Below are positions 42,581 to 51,986 of a DNA stretch of 64,000 nucleotides, in pieces. Below the pieces are notes generated by a model. The model saw only the letters and a program-made list of their open reading frames with translations. It was not told the origin of the DNA and did not search any database. Position 1 is the stretch's first letter; the number at the start of each line of letters is the position of its first letter. Origin of the DNA: Afipia sp. P52-10 (GTDB lineage Bacteria > Pseudomonadota > Alphaproteobacteria > Rhizobiales > Xanthobacteraceae); assembly GCF_000516555.1 (NCBI RefSeq), contig NZ_AZSJ01000003.1:505959-569958 (forward strand). The letters are read 5' to 3'. The translations under genes were made by a program, and so were the position numbers.

Positions 42581-43774
42581 ATGACCGACCATCGGCTGAA
42601 CGATACTGCGGCTCTTTTCAGCCTAAACGACGAGCATCGCGAGGTGCTGGATGCCGCCGACAAATTTGCCCGTAGCGAACTCGCGCCGTTGGCAATGCGG
42701 ATGGACGCGGAGGAATGGTGGCCCACAGAAGCCTTCCCCAAAATCGGCGCGGCAGGCTTCTTCGGCGTACCCGTTTCCACCGCATATGGCGGCGCAGGCA
42801 GCGACCTGTTCACCAGCGGCCTCATCTTGCAGGCCTTCTCACGCTGGAATCATGCGCTGGCGCTAAGTTGGGTGGCGCATGAGAACCTTTGCCTCAACAA
42901 CATCTTCCGCAATGCCAGCGATACGCTGCGGAAAAAGTACCTGCCTGGGCTCTGCAACGGCACGGCGGTCGGCGCGCTCGGGTTGACAGAACCCGAAGCC
43001 GGATCCGACGCACTCGGCTCGATGCGCACCACCGCACGACGCGATGGCGATCATTACGTCCTGAATGGCAGCAAGATCTACATCACCAACGGAGCCGTCG
43101 CCGACGTCCTGCTGGTTTACGCAAAGACCGCACCGGAGAAGGGCGCGCACGGCATCTCCGCCTTTATCGTCGAGAAGGGCTTCCCCGGCTTCAAGGTCGC
43201 GCAGAAGCTGGAGAAAATGGGTTTTCGCGGCAGCCAGACCGCCGAACTCCTGTTCGATAACTGCCGCGTGCCGGCCGAGAACCTGGTCGGCGAGGAAAAC
43301 CGCGGCGTCGCGGTCGTCATGAGCGGCCTCAATCTCGAGCGCGCGATGATTTCGCCGATCTGTCTCGGCATCAGCGAGCGCGCCCTGCAGCTCAGCATCG
43401 ACTACGCCAAAACGCGCAAGCAGTTCGGCAAGCCGATCGCTGAATTCCAGATGATCCAGTCGAAGCTTGCCGACATGTATGTCTGGATCGAGACGATGCG
43501 AACCTTCAACTATCGCGTCCTTGCCGAGGCCAACAGCCTCGAGATCGGCGGCGGCGGCCGCGGCGAGATTCACGCTCTAACCGCGGCCTCGGTCATGTAC
43601 GCAGCCGACACCATGAACCGCGTGCTGTCGGAAGCCGTGCAGATCCATGGCGGCTCCGGCTACATCTGGGAATCTGAGATCAACCGGCTCTACCGTGCGA
43701 TCAAGCTGCTCGAGATCGGCGCCGGAACAACTGAGGTGCGCAAGATCATCATCAGCCAGGAACTGCTGCGTTGA
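42581..43774 (+). CDS. Acyl-CoA dehydrogenase (isovaleryl/citronellyl-CoA dehydrogenase-like)
   Basis: A 397-residue flavoprotein. Motifs: GALGLTEPEAGSDALGSMRT; KIYITNGAVADVLLVYAKT; EKMGFRGSQTAELLFDNCRV; C-terminal QIHGGSGYIWESEINRLYRA. The glutamate in GLNLERAMIS corresponds to the catalytic Glu position of isovaleryl-CoA-type dehydrogenases rather than the C-terminal one. This places it with enzymes acting on branched acyl-CoAs such as AtuD or LiuA. It is divergent from the TetR regulator. Confidence 0.85.
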   Translation: MTDHRLNDTAALFSLNDEHREVLDAADKFARSELAPLAMRMDAEEWWPTEAFPKIGAAGFFGVPVSTAYGGAGSDLFTSGLILQAFSRWNHALALSWVAHENLCLNNIFRNASDTLRKKYLPGLCNGTAVGALGLTEPEAGSDALGSMRTTARRDGDHYVLNGSKIYITNGAVADVLLVYAKTAPEKGAHGISAFIVEKGFPGFKVAQKLEKMGFRGSQTAELLFDNCRVPAENLVGEENRGVAVVMSGLNLERAMISPICLGISERALQLSIDYAKTRKQFGKPIAEFQMIQSKLADMYVWIETMRTFNYRVLAEANSLEIGGGGRGEIHALTAASVMYAADTMNRVLSEAVQIHGGSGYIWESEINRLYRAIKLLEIGAGTTEVRKIIISQELLR

Positions 43775-43809
43775 GCCCCGCGCGCCGGCCGAAGCCGCGC
43801 GCACCCTCC

Positions 43810-44661
43810 TCAACGAAAGTACGCGGGCTTTGGAATAGTCCAGAGCTCGCCCCACAAGCGACCGCCGCCATCCACCGTCAGCGTTTCTCCGGTGACATAC
43901 TTGCCTGACGGCGCCGCGAGATAGACGCAGGCTTCGGCGATGTCGAAAGCATCGCCGAGCCGCTTCAGCGGGTTGGAATATTTGTAGCTCGCACGCGCCT
44001 CTTCCGAATACACCGCCATGCCCTCGGTCTCGATCGCACCAGGCGCGACGCAGTTGACGCGGATATTGAGCGGCGCCCATTCCACAGCCACCGTCCGCGT
44101 GAGGCCGGCCACGCCGGCACGCGCCGCGCAGGTGTGAGCGACGCCTGGCATACCGCGATCCACCACAGCGATGATGTTGACGATCACGCCGGGCCTTCCG
44201 GCATCGCGCCAACCTTGCGCGGCGCTCTGCATCATCGACCATGTGCCGGAAAGATTGGTGTCGATCACGGCACTCCAGCCTTTCGCCGAGAAATCAATAG
44301 CAGCCTGCGGGAACTGACCGCCTGCGTTGTTGATCAAAACATCCAGCGAGCCGATACGCTCGGCCACGGTCTTGAACAACGCAGCAACATCCTCCGCACT
44401 GCGAATATTGCAGGGGACCGTCTCGACCTTGAGACCTGCCGCGTGCATTCCCTGCGCCGCCGCCTCAAGTTTCTCCGCCTTGCGCCCGCAGATCACCACA
44501 TGGGCGCCGAGCCGAGCGAACAGCCAGGCCGTCGCCTTACCAAGCCCGCTACCGCCGCCGGAGATCAGCACCTTGCGGCCGGCGAACAGATCGGACCGAT
44601 AGACAGTCGGCCATGACGCAAGCTGCGCGTCGGTCAATCCGAACGTGTTCACTTCTGACAT
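43810..44661 (-). CDS. SDR of the dienoyl/trans-2-enoyl-CoA reductase (PECR/DECR) type
   Basis: A 283-residue SDR. Cofactor motif is VLISGGGSGLGKATA; NAG motif is LINNAGGQFPQ. The active site differs from the classical YxxxK: the region reads VAHTCAARAGVAGLTRTVAV, matching the HSGAARAGV pattern of peroxisomal enoyl-CoA and dienoyl-CoA reductases, so it is not a pseudo-enzyme by that standard. C-terminus GETLTVDGGGRLWG is intact. It is convergent with the acyl-CoA dehydrogenase. Possible role: handling double bonds in branched or terpenoid acyl-CoAs. Confidence 0.82.
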   Translation of the reverse strand: MSEVNTFGLTDAQLASWPTVYRSDLFAGRKVLISGGGSGLGKATAWLFARLGAHVVICGRKAEKLEAAAQGMHAAGLKVETVPCNIRSAEDVAALFKTVAERIGSLDVLINNAGGQFPQAAIDFSAKGWSAVIDTNLSGTWSMMQSAAQGWRDAGRPGVIVNIIAVVDRGMPGVAHTCAARAGVAGLTRTVAVEWAPLNIRVNCVAPGAIETEGMAVYSEEARASYKYSNPLKRLGDAFDIAEACVYLAAPSGKYVTGETLTVDGGGRLWGELWTIPKPAYFR

Positions 44662-45039
44662 CGCGACGCCCTCCCCAATCGCGCAGGCGATCCTGCTGCG
44701 CTCTCACCCTGTCCCACGGTTTCATTTTTTGCGTTGACATCGCAAGAGCGATATCTGTTAATGAGGACAATTCACTAAAGCTCAGCCATCACCCTTGGTC
44801 AAGGTGAGACGGGACTGAGCGAGACAATAACGGCGCGTCACGCTGGTCGAAATGGAGGAAACAAGCTTCAACTTTTGCCGACATTGCTGCGCCCGCTGTT
44901 CAGTCCGTCCGGGTCATCGCGGATACCGGACCGGCGCCGACATTGCGCGCAAGCGACGCCTGCCCTTCATTGATGAGTTGAATTTATTTAGTTGCCGCAA
45001 CGGGATGGCCCCAGCGGCCGAACGAACGAGCTGAGAGTC
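44662..45039. other. Divergent intergenic region, SDR and carboxylase operon
   Basis: This 378-base stretch separates the leftward SDR from the rightward operon starting at 45040. It holds the promoter candidate at 44734-44762. No gene or repeat was seen in the remaining part (about 44770-45030). Confidence 0.45.
44734..44762 (+). promoter_or_regulatory. Candidate sigma70-like promoter with dyad in spacer, carboxylase operon
   Basis: TTGACA at 44734-44739, 17-base spacer, GTTAAT at 44757-44762. Within the spacer, ATCGC-AAGA-GCGAT (44739-44752) forms a 5-base inverted repeat, positioned where a repressor would block polymerase. It points toward the hydratase gene, 278 bases downstream. Confidence 0.45.
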
Positions 45040-45822
45040 ATGTCCGAGCAAGTCCTGATCGAGCGACACGGCGCCGTGCAGTGGATCACGATCAACCGCC
45101 CCGACCGGCGCAACGCCATCAACGAGGCGGTGATCGAGGGCATCGCTGACGGCATCCGCCAAGCAGGCGCCGACGGTGCGATCCGCGCCATCGTTCTCAC
45201 CGGCGCCGGCGACCGCGCCTTCTGCGCCGGTGGCGATCTCAGCCCGACCGCAGACGGCGCGCCGTTCACTGTCGATCCTTCGCAGCCGCGCAACTATGTC
45301 GTCAACCTGTTCAAGCTGATGGAGGAATGCGACCTTCCCATCATCGCCCGCGTCAATGGTCACGCGCTGGCGGGTGGCCTCGGCCTGCTCTGCGCCTGCG
45401 ATCTCGCGGTCGCGGCCGACAACGTCACCTTCGGCACGCCGGAGACCAAGATCGGCCTGTTCCCGATGATGATCATGCCGCACCTGATGCGCGTGATCCC
45501 GGCTCGACGATTGATGGAACTGTGCATCACTGGCGAAGTGCTCAACGCGCAGGAGGCACTCACCGCCGGATTGGTCAATCATGTCGTGCCTGCGGCCGAG
45601 CTCGACGCAAAGGTCGAATGGCTGCTAGCGCGCATCGTCGATCGCTCACCGACCGGGATTCGCCTCGGCAAGATCGGCTTCCACGCCATGCGCGACATGA
45701 CGATCCGCGCCGGCTGGGAGTATGCGCAGATCATGCTGCCGATGATGGCGCAGACCCAGGATGTGCGCGAAGGCATGCGCTCCTTCGCGGGGAAGCGCGC
45801 TCCGAAGTTTACCGGCAAGTGA
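45040..45822 (+). CDS. Enoyl-CoA hydratase family protein, LiuC/AtuE-like
   Basis: A 260-residue crotonase. Oxyanion segment GAGDRAFCAGGDLSPT. The usual first catalytic Glu position reads HALAGGLGLLCACD, with Gly instead of Glu, as in LiuC/AtuE (methylglutaconyl-type hydratases); the second Glu is in FGTPETKIGLFPMM. It is the first gene of the rightward operon, 7 bases before the AtuA-like gene. Predicted role: hydration after the carboxylase step. The ATG at 45040 is selected over upstream codons. Confidence 0.85.
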   Translation: MSEQVLIERHGAVQWITINRPDRRNAINEAVIEGIADGIRQAGADGAIRAIVLTGAGDRAFCAGGDLSPTADGAPFTVDPSQPRNYVVNLFKLMEECDLPIIARVNGHALAGGLGLLCACDLAVAADNVTFGTPETKIGLFPMMIMPHLMRVIPARRLMELCITGEVLNAQEALTAGLVNHVVPAAELDAKVEWLLARIVDRSPTGIRLGKIGFHAMRDMTIRAGWEYAQIMLPMMAQTQDVREGMRSFAGKRAPKFTGK

Positions 45823-45829
45823 GGCGGCG

Positions 45830-47650
45830 ATGAGCAAAACCCTGCGCATCGGCGGCGGCGGTGGTTTCTGGGGCGACACCGAACATGGCGCGATCCAACT
45901 CGTCGAGAAAGGCAGTATCGACGTCCTGATCATGGATTATCTTGCCGAGATAACCATGTCGCTGCTCGCACGCGCCCGCGCACGACAGCCGCAAGCCGGG
46001 TTCGCGCCCGATTTCGTCTCGATGATGGAACGGCTGGCGAAGCCGCTCGCCGACAAGGCAATCCGCGTCGTGGTCAATGCCGGCGGCGTCAACCCGCTCG
46101 GCTGCCGCGATGCGATCGAGGCGGCTCTCAAGAAGGCTGGTGTCACCCTGCGCGTCGCCGTCGTGACCGGCGACGACGTGATGCCGCTCGCGGATGAGCT
46201 GCGCGCGGAAGATTCGAAAGAGATGTTCTCCGGCAGCCCGCTGCCGAAAGATCTCTGGAGCATGAACGCCTATCTCGGCGCGCGTCCGATTGCGGCCGCA
46301 CTGGCAGCCGGTGCCGATATCGTCATCACTGGCCGCTGCACCGACAGTGCGCTCGCGCTCGGCCCGCTGATGCACGCGTTCGGCTGGGGCGACGACGACT
46401 ACGACCATCTCGCGATGGGCAGTCTCGTCGGCCATATCCTCGAATGCGGCACGCAGGCCACCGGCGGCATTACCACGGACTGGCAGGACGTGCCAGGCTG
46501 GGAGGACATGGGCTTCCCGATCGCCGAATGCAGCGCCGACGGCACATTCGTTCTCTCCAAACCCGACCACACCGGCGGGCTGATCAACCGGCAAACCGTC
46601 GCCGAGCAGGTGGTCTACGAAATTGGCGATCCTAAGCGTTACATCCTGCCCGACGTCGTGTGCGACTTCAGCAATGTCAGGATCGATGAGATCGGCCCGA
46701 ACCTCGTGCGCATTTCGGGAGCGCAAGGCACGGCGCCAACGCCGAGCTACAAGGTCAGCGCCACTTACGCCGACGGATTCAAAGCTTCCGGCACCATGAT
46801 GATCGCGGGCCGCGATGCGGCCGCCAAGGCGCGCCGAACGGCTGAGGCGATCCTCGCCCGCAGCCGTCGACTGATGACAGCACGCAGCATCGGTGACTTC
46901 CGCCGCACCTCGATCGAGGTGCTCGGCGCAGAGGAGACCTATGGCGCGAACGCCCGCGCAGGCGCTTCGCGCGAGGTGATCCTGAAAGTCGCGGTGCATC
47001 ACGACGATAAGGAAGCGTGCGAGATTTTCTCCCGCGAGTTCCTGCCGAGTGCAACGGCGATGGCGCAGGGCATCACCGGCTTTGCCGCCGGGCGTCCGAA
47101 GGTTGCGCCGCTGGTGCGGTTGCATTCGTTGTTGATCGACAAGAGCAGACTGACGCCGCGGGTGACGATCGGCGACCGCACATATGACGTGAAGGTCTCC
47201 ACCGCATCCGCGGCTGTTCCGTCTGCTGATGCTCCTCCGCCACCACCCGCTGCTCCGCCTGCCGGTCCTCTTGCCACCGTGCCGCTGATCGCTCTGGCTT
47301 ATGGCCGCAGCGGCGACAAAGGCGACAGCGCCAATATCGGCGTCCTCGCGCGGCGGCCGGAGTTCGTTGATGCGATCGATACCTCGCTGACGGCCGACGC
47401 GGTCAAGACCTACTTCGCCCATATCGTCACGGGGCCGGTCGAGCGGTTTCCGCTGCCGGGCTTGCATGGCTTCAACTTCGTGCTGCACGGCGCGCTGGAT
47501 GGCGGCGGCGTCGCCTCGCTGCGCCACGACCCGCAAGGCAAGGCGTTCGCACAGATGCTGCTCGATGCACCAATCCAGGTGCCGCGTGCATGGCTTAACG
47601 CGCAAGGACCTCTGGCGAACTTCGCTGCGAGCGAAGGAGCTGCCTCGTGA
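45830..47650 (+). CDS. AtuA-like protein (DUF1446), acyclic terpene utilisation family
   Basis: A 606-residue protein. The N-terminal domain opens LRIGGGGGFWGDTEHGAIQL and contains GADIVITGRCTDSALALGPL and GHILECGTQATGGITTDWQD, typical of DUF1446/AtuA. The C-terminal AtuA-like domain (about 490-606) contains ALAYGRSGDKGDSANIGVLA. The biochemical role of AtuA is unknown; it is required for citronellol/geraniol growth in Pseudomonas. The ATG at 45830 follows GAGGCGGCG, 7 bases after the hydratase stop. Confidence 0.85.
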   Translation: MSKTLRIGGGGGFWGDTEHGAIQLVEKGSIDVLIMDYLAEITMSLLARARARQPQAGFAPDFVSMMERLAKPLADKAIRVVVNAGGVNPLGCRDAIEAALKKAGVTLRVAVVTGDDVMPLADELRAEDSKEMFSGSPLPKDLWSMNAYLGARPIAAALAAGADIVITGRCTDSALALGPLMHAFGWGDDDYDHLAMGSLVGHILECGTQATGGITTDWQDVPGWEDMGFPIAECSADGTFVLSKPDHTGGLINRQTVAEQVVYEIGDPKRYILPDVVCDFSNVRIDEIGPNLVRISGAQGTAPTPSYKVSATYADGFKASGTMMIAGRDAAAKARRTAEAILARSRRLMTARSIGDFRRTSIEVLGAEETYGANARAGASREVILKVAVHHDDKEACEIFSREFLPSATAMAQGITGFAAGRPKVAPLVRLHSLLIDKSRLTPRVTIGDRTYDVKVSTASAAVPSADAPPPPPAAPPAGPLATVPLIALAYGRSGDKGDSANIGVLARRPEFVDAIDTSLTADAVKTYFAHIVTGPVERFPLPGLHGFNFVLHGALDGGGVASLRHDPQGKAFAQMLLDAPIQVPRAWLNAQGPLANFAASEGAAS

Positions 47651-47686
47651 GAGCTCCTCGCGACCACACAACCGAAGGCTGAGACG

Positions 47687-48487
47687 ATGGCGTCCATCCT
47701 CACGCTTGCCAACATCCAGGTCTTCTACGATCGCGCCATCGAAGCGTTGCGCGACATCTCCATCGATATCAGCGAGGGCGCAATCGTCGCCCTGCTTGGT
47801 TCGAACGGTGCCGGCAAGTCCACCGTGCTGAAGGCGATCTCGGGCGTACTCGACCGCGAGGACGGTGAAATCCGCGGCGGTATCGTGCGGCTGGACGGCC
47901 AAGACATCAGCCGCTGGTCGGCGGATCGGATCGTTTCGCGCGGGCTGGTGCAGGTGCCGGAAGGCCGCGCGCTGTTCGCCACGTTGACCGTGGAAGAAAA
48001 CCTGCTGATGGGCGGCTACACCCGCGATCGCGGCGAGGTGCGTAACGCACTGGCCCGTGTTTACGACCTGTTTCCCCGCGTGAAGGAGCGGCGCAACCAG
48101 ATCTCGGGCTATCTCTCCGGTGGCGAGCAGCAGATGGTGGCGATCGGCCGCGCGCTTATGGCACAGCCGCGCATCCTGATGCTAGACGAGCCGTCGCTCG
48201 GTCTCGCGCCGCAGATCGTCGACGGCATCTTCGATACCATCGTACGCCTCAACACCGAGCAGAAGCTCACGGTGCTGCTGGTCGAACAAAATGCTCAGCT
48301 TGCGCTCTCGGTCGCCAGCTACGGCTACATCATGGAGAACGGCCGCATCGTCCTCGACGGGCCATCCGCACGGCTGCAGGCCAATCTCGACGTGCAGGAG
48401 TTCTACCTCGGGTTCGGTGACGCCGGCGAACGCAAGAGCATGCGCGACGTCAAGCACTACAAGCGCCGCAAGCGGTGGCTGTCATGA
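47687..48487 (+). CDS. Branched-chain-amino-acid-type ABC transporter ATP-binding protein (LivF type)
   Basis: A 266-residue ATPase. Walker A LLGSNGAGKSTVL; signature LSGGEQQMVAIGRALM; Walker B ILMLDEPSLGLAPQ. The LivF-type segment LVQVPEGRALFATLTVEENL is diagnostic. A short basic C-terminal tail (KHYKRRKRWL) is extra. The stop overlaps the next ATPase by 4 bases (ATGA). In this operon it would serve acid uptake rather than amino acids. Confidence 0.9.
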   Translation: MASILTLANIQVFYDRAIEALRDISIDISEGAIVALLGSNGAGKSTVLKAISGVLDREDGEIRGGIVRLDGQDISRWSADRIVSRGLVQVPEGRALFATLTVEENLLMGGYTRDRGEVRNALARVYDLFPRVKERRNQISGYLSGGEQQMVAIGRALMAQPRILMLDEPSLGLAPQIVDGIFDTIVRLNTEQKLTVLLVEQNAQLALSVASYGYIMENGRIVLDGPSARLQANLDVQEFYLGFGDAGERKSMRDVKHYKRRKRWLS

Positions 48488-49260
48488 CCGCACTCCTCAA
48501 GCTGGAAAACCTTTCCAAGAGCTTCGGTGGCATCAAAGCCGTCTCCGACGTCAGCTTCGCCGTCGAGCAAGGCAGCATCTGCAGCTTGATCGGCCCGAAC
48601 GGCGCCGGCAAGACCACGGTCTTCAATCTCATCAGTGCCATCTTCAAACCCTCCGGCGGCCGCGTGTTGTTTGATGGCGCCGAGATCACCCGGCTGCCGA
48701 CCTATGCGCTCGCCAAGCTCGGCATCGCCCGTACCTTCCAGAACCTGGCGGTGTTCAAGCACGAGACCGTGGTCAACAATCTGCTGGTCGGCATGCATAC
48801 GCACCTGAAGACCGATCCGTTCTCGGCGGCCGTGTTCTTCGGTCGCGCACGTCGCGAGGAAATCGCCGCGCGGGAACGCGCCGAGGAGATCATCGAATTC
48901 CTGGAGATCGAGGACATCCGTGACCAGCCAGTCGGCACCCTCTCCTACGGCCTGCAGAAGCGCGTCGAACTCGGCCGGGCCCTGGCGATCCAGCCTCGGC
49001 TGTTGCTACTCGATGAAATGGTATCCGGCATGAATCAGGAAGAACGCGAGGACATCGCCCGCTTCATCCTCGACCTGAAGGACGAGCTCGGCCTCACCGT
49101 GCTGATGGTCGAGCACGATATGGGGATCGTCATGGATATCTCCGATCATGTCTGCGTGATGAACTACGGCGCCAAGATCGCCGATGGCACGCCGGCGGAC
49201 GTCTCCGCCAATCCGGCGGTGATCGACGCCTATCTCGGCGCCAGGAGGTCGGCAGCATGA
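48484..49260 (+). CDS. Branched-chain-amino-acid-type ABC transporter ATP-binding protein (LivG type)
   Basis: A 258-residue ATPase. Walker A LIGPNGAGKTTVFNL, LivG segment LGIARTFQNLAVFKHETVVN, signature LSYGLQKRVELGRALA, Walker B LLLLDEMVSGMNQEER (Met instead of the usual Pro after DE). The ATG at 48484 overlaps the LivF stop, and its own stop overlaps the acyl-CoA synthetase start (ATGA), showing strict coupling. Confidence 0.9.
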   Translation: MTALLKLENLSKSFGGIKAVSDVSFAVEQGSICSLIGPNGAGKTTVFNLISAIFKPSGGRVLFDGAEITRLPTYALAKLGIARTFQNLAVFKHETVVNNLLVGMHTHLKTDPFSAAVFFGRARREEIAARERAEEIIEFLEIEDIRDQPVGTLSYGLQKRVELGRALAIQPRLLLLDEMVSGMNQEEREDIARFILDLKDELGLTVLMVEHDMGIVMDISDHVCVMNYGAKIADGTPADVSANPAVIDAYLGARRSAA

Positions 49261-51113
49261 CGACGCTCGACCTCTCGCCTGCAACGCTCGCCGCGCTGAG
49301 CATGCCACAGGTGCTGAAGCGTCGCGCCGACGCCCACCCCGATCAACTCGCATTGCGCGAGAAGGACCGCGGCATCTGGCGCGAAACATCGTGGCAGCAA
49401 TATTTCGCCAACGCACGCCGATGCGCTATCGGCCTCTATGCGCTGGGCTTCCGCGCCGGCGATCGGCTGGCGGTGGCGAGCGAGAACACTCCGGAGTGGT
49501 TATACGCCGACATGGCCGCGCAGATGCTGGGTGGGGCTTGTCTCGGCATCTATCCGACCAATCCCTGGCCCGAGTTGCAGTACATCGTCCGCCATTCCCA
49601 GGCCAAAATCGTCATCTGCGGCGATCAGGAGCAGACCGACAAGGTGATCGATGCCCAGCGCAACGAGGGCGGCCTACCCGATCTCGTTCGTCTGGTCTGC
49701 GTCGATATGAAAGGCATGCGGCATTATCGCCAGAACAACCTGATGTCGTTCGCGGCGTTGCTGGAACTCGGCGCCAAGCACGAAGCCGATTATGGACCAT
49801 TGGTCGATCAGGCTCTCACCGCCGGCAAATCCGGCGATGTGGCCGTGATCGTCTATACCTCCGGCACCACCGGCATGCCGAAAGGCGCGATGCTGACCCA
49901 TCGCAACATGCTGTATCCGGCGTCGAAGGTGGTCGAGACCGCAGGTCTTTCCGCATCGACTTATTCCGTCGTCTGCTATCTGCCACTATGTCATGTCGCG
50001 GAGCGCAGCTTTTCCACGCTCATGCATCTGTTGACCGGATGCGTCGTTTCCTTCGCCGAGTCCGTGGATACCGTGGTCACGAACCTGCGCGAGATCGCCC
50101 CACTCGGCTTTCTCGGCGTGCCACGCATCTGGGAGAAGATGCAGCAGAGCGTGCAGTACCGCATCAAGGACGCTCGCCCGCTGCAGCGACGCGTGTATGA
50201 GACCTGCATGCGGCTCGGCACACCAATCGCCGAACGCCGCCTCGAAAACGGCGGGCGGCTCGCGAGCATCGGCGATCGTATAACGTTCTTTCTGCTATGG
50301 CTCGTCTGCTATCGCAGCCTGCAATGTTTTCTCGGCCTTGATCGTGTGCGCAACGGCTTTTGCGGTGGCGCGACGGTGTCACCGACGGTGCTTATGTTCT
50401 TTTGGGTACTTGGCGTCCCGGTGTATCAGATCTACGGCATGACCGAAGCCGGCGGCGTCACCCACATGCAGCAGCCAGGCTTCACGCTTTCCGGCAGCTC
50501 CGGCCTGCTGATCGAGGGTCTCGAACAGAAGCTTGCCGACGACGGCGAACTGCTGTTGCGGGGTCCATCCGTGTTCGCTGGCTACCTGTTCGACGATGCC
50601 GCCAGTGCTCGCGCGCTGCAGGACGGCTGGCTGCATACCGGCGACATCGTCAAATTCGAGAGCGATGGGGAGGTCACCGTCTACGACCGCAAGAAGGACA
50701 TCATCATCACTTCCGGCGGCAAGAACATCACCCCCTCGCTGATCGAGAACGCACTGAAGGACTCTCTTTATATCCGCGAAGCGATCCTGCTCGGCGATGG
50801 CCGCAAGTTCCTCGCCGCCCTTATTCAGATCGACTACGATACAGTGGGTCAATGGGCGCAGCAGCAGCGCCTGCCCTACACCACCTATCGCAATCTCGCC
50901 GAACACACCGAAGTCTCCGACCTGATCCAAATCGAGGTCGACAAGGTGAATGCACGCTTCGCCCGCGTTGAGAACATCCGCAAGTTTGTCATCCTGTCCA
51001 AGGAGCTGGATCATGACGACGGCGAGCTGACCGCGACGATGAAGATCCGCCGCCGCGTGATCGACGAGAAGTTCGCCGTCGAAATCAAAGCCATTTACGG
51101 GAGCGCGGCCTGA
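49257..51113 (+). CDS. Long-chain-type acyl-CoA synthetase embedded in the Liv-type transporter operon
   Basis: A 618-residue AMP-forming ligase. Motifs: VIVYTSGTTGMPKGAMLTHR, QIYGMTEAGGVTHM, LHTGDIVKFESDGEVTVYDR, KKDIIITSGGKNITPS, and catalytic Lys in LTATMKIRRRVI. The long size and the FLGVPRIWEKMQQ segment fit the long/medium-chain (FadD15-like) group; AtuH fills this role in atu clusters. Overlaps at both ends (ATGA and TGATG) couple it to the ABC transporter, so imported acids would be activated at once. Confidence 0.88.
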   Translation: MTTLDLSPATLAALSMPQVLKRRADAHPDQLALREKDRGIWRETSWQQYFANARRCAIGLYALGFRAGDRLAVASENTPEWLYADMAAQMLGGACLGIYPTNPWPELQYIVRHSQAKIVICGDQEQTDKVIDAQRNEGGLPDLVRLVCVDMKGMRHYRQNNLMSFAALLELGAKHEADYGPLVDQALTAGKSGDVAVIVYTSGTTGMPKGAMLTHRNMLYPASKVVETAGLSASTYSVVCYLPLCHVAERSFSTLMHLLTGCVVSFAESVDTVVTNLREIAPLGFLGVPRIWEKMQQSVQYRIKDARPLQRRVYETCMRLGTPIAERRLENGGRLASIGDRITFFLLWLVCYRSLQCFLGLDRVRNGFCGGATVSPTVLMFFWVLGVPVYQIYGMTEAGGVTHMQQPGFTLSGSSGLLIEGLEQKLADDGELLLRGPSVFAGYLFDDAASARALQDGWLHTGDIVKFESDGEVTVYDRKKDIIITSGGKNITPSLIENALKDSLYIREAILLGDGRKFLAALIQIDYDTVGQWAQQQRLPYTTYRNLAEHTEVSDLIQIEVDKVNARFARVENIRKFVILSKELDHDDGELTATMKIRRRVIDEKFAVEIKAIYGSAA

Positions 51114-51985
51114 TGGAATTCCTCGCCCTGCTAGTTGCCTCCGGTCTCGTTTCGGGTGCCGCCTACGGCATGATCGCGATGGGGTTCGCGGTCATCTACA
51201 AGGCGACCGGCGTCGTGAACTTCGCCCAAGGCGAACTCGTGATGCTGACCGCATACATCGCGTTCACGATTGCAAGTTCGCTGAACCTGCCATTCCTTGC
51301 GCTGATGGCCGTGACGATCCCCGTCGCCATGCTGATTGGCCTCGGGCTCGAGCGCGTCTTCATCCGGCCAATGCTCGGCGAACCACCGTTCGCCATCGTC
51401 ATGGTAACGATTGGGCTGGCCGTCATCCTGCGCGGCGTCACCATCATGATCTGGGGGCCGGACCCGTTCGACTTCCCGATCGGCCTGCCGCGCGACGCCA
51501 TCCGCATCGGTCCGTTGCCGTTCTATCCCGCACAGCTCGCTGCGATGGCCGCGCTCGCCGTGCTGGTTGCCGCCGCCTGGGCCTTCCTGCGCTTCAGCCG
51601 CTACGGCATCGCCATGCGCGCGGTTGCTGCCAACGAGAAGGCGGCGATGCTGATGGGCATCGCCGTCAACCGCATCCACAGCCTTGCTTGGGTGCTGTCG
51701 TCGGCCATCGCCGCCGTTGCCGGCGTCCTGTTCGCGGCCAACTTCAAGCTCGGCCCCGACATGTGGTTCCAGGGGTTGAAGTCGTTCCCCGCCGTGATCC
51801 TCGGCGGCCTCGATTCGATCGTTGGCGCAGCCATCGGCGGCCTCGTGATCGGCGTCATCGAGAACCTGGCGCAAGGCTATCTCGGCCAAGGTCTGCGTGA
51901 GATCGCTGGTTTCGCCGTCATCGTCATCGTGCTGATGGTCCGTCCTTACGGTCTGTTCGGCGAACGTGAGATCGAGCGGGTGTGA
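51113..51985 (+). CDS. Branched-chain-amino-acid-type ABC permease (LivH type)
   Basis: A 290-residue permease with about eight hydrophobic helices. LivH features: GAAYGMIAMGFAVIYKATGV, VNFAQGELVMLTAY, YGIAMRAVAANEKAAMLMGI (EAA-like loop), and AVILGGLDSIVGAAIGGLVI. The start overlaps the synthetase stop by one base (TGATG). Confidence 0.9.
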   Translation: MEFLALLVASGLVSGAAYGMIAMGFAVIYKATGVVNFAQGELVMLTAYIAFTIASSLNLPFLALMAVTIPVAMLIGLGLERVFIRPMLGEPPFAIVMVTIGLAVILRGVTIMIWGPDPFDFPIGLPRDAIRIGPLPFYPAQLAAMAALAVLVAAAWAFLRFSRYGIAMRAVAANEKAAMLMGIAVNRIHSLAWVLSSAIAAVAGVLFAANFKLGPDMWFQGLKSFPAVILGGLDSIVGAAIGGLVIGVIENLAQGYLGQGLREIAGFAVIVIVLMVRPYGLFGEREIERV

Positions 51986-51986
51986 G

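Noticed and set aside
43810-44661. SDR with apparent loss of the catalytic Tyr and Lys (Thr and Arg instead)
   Set aside because: The HTCAARAGV pattern matches the known enoyl/dienoyl-CoA reductase subgroup, so this is not an inactivated gene.
45809-47902. A 697-codon minus-strand frame opposite the AtuA-like gene
   Set aside because: The opposite strand carries a clear DUF1446 protein with start and ribosome binding site; the antisense frame has shadow-like composition.
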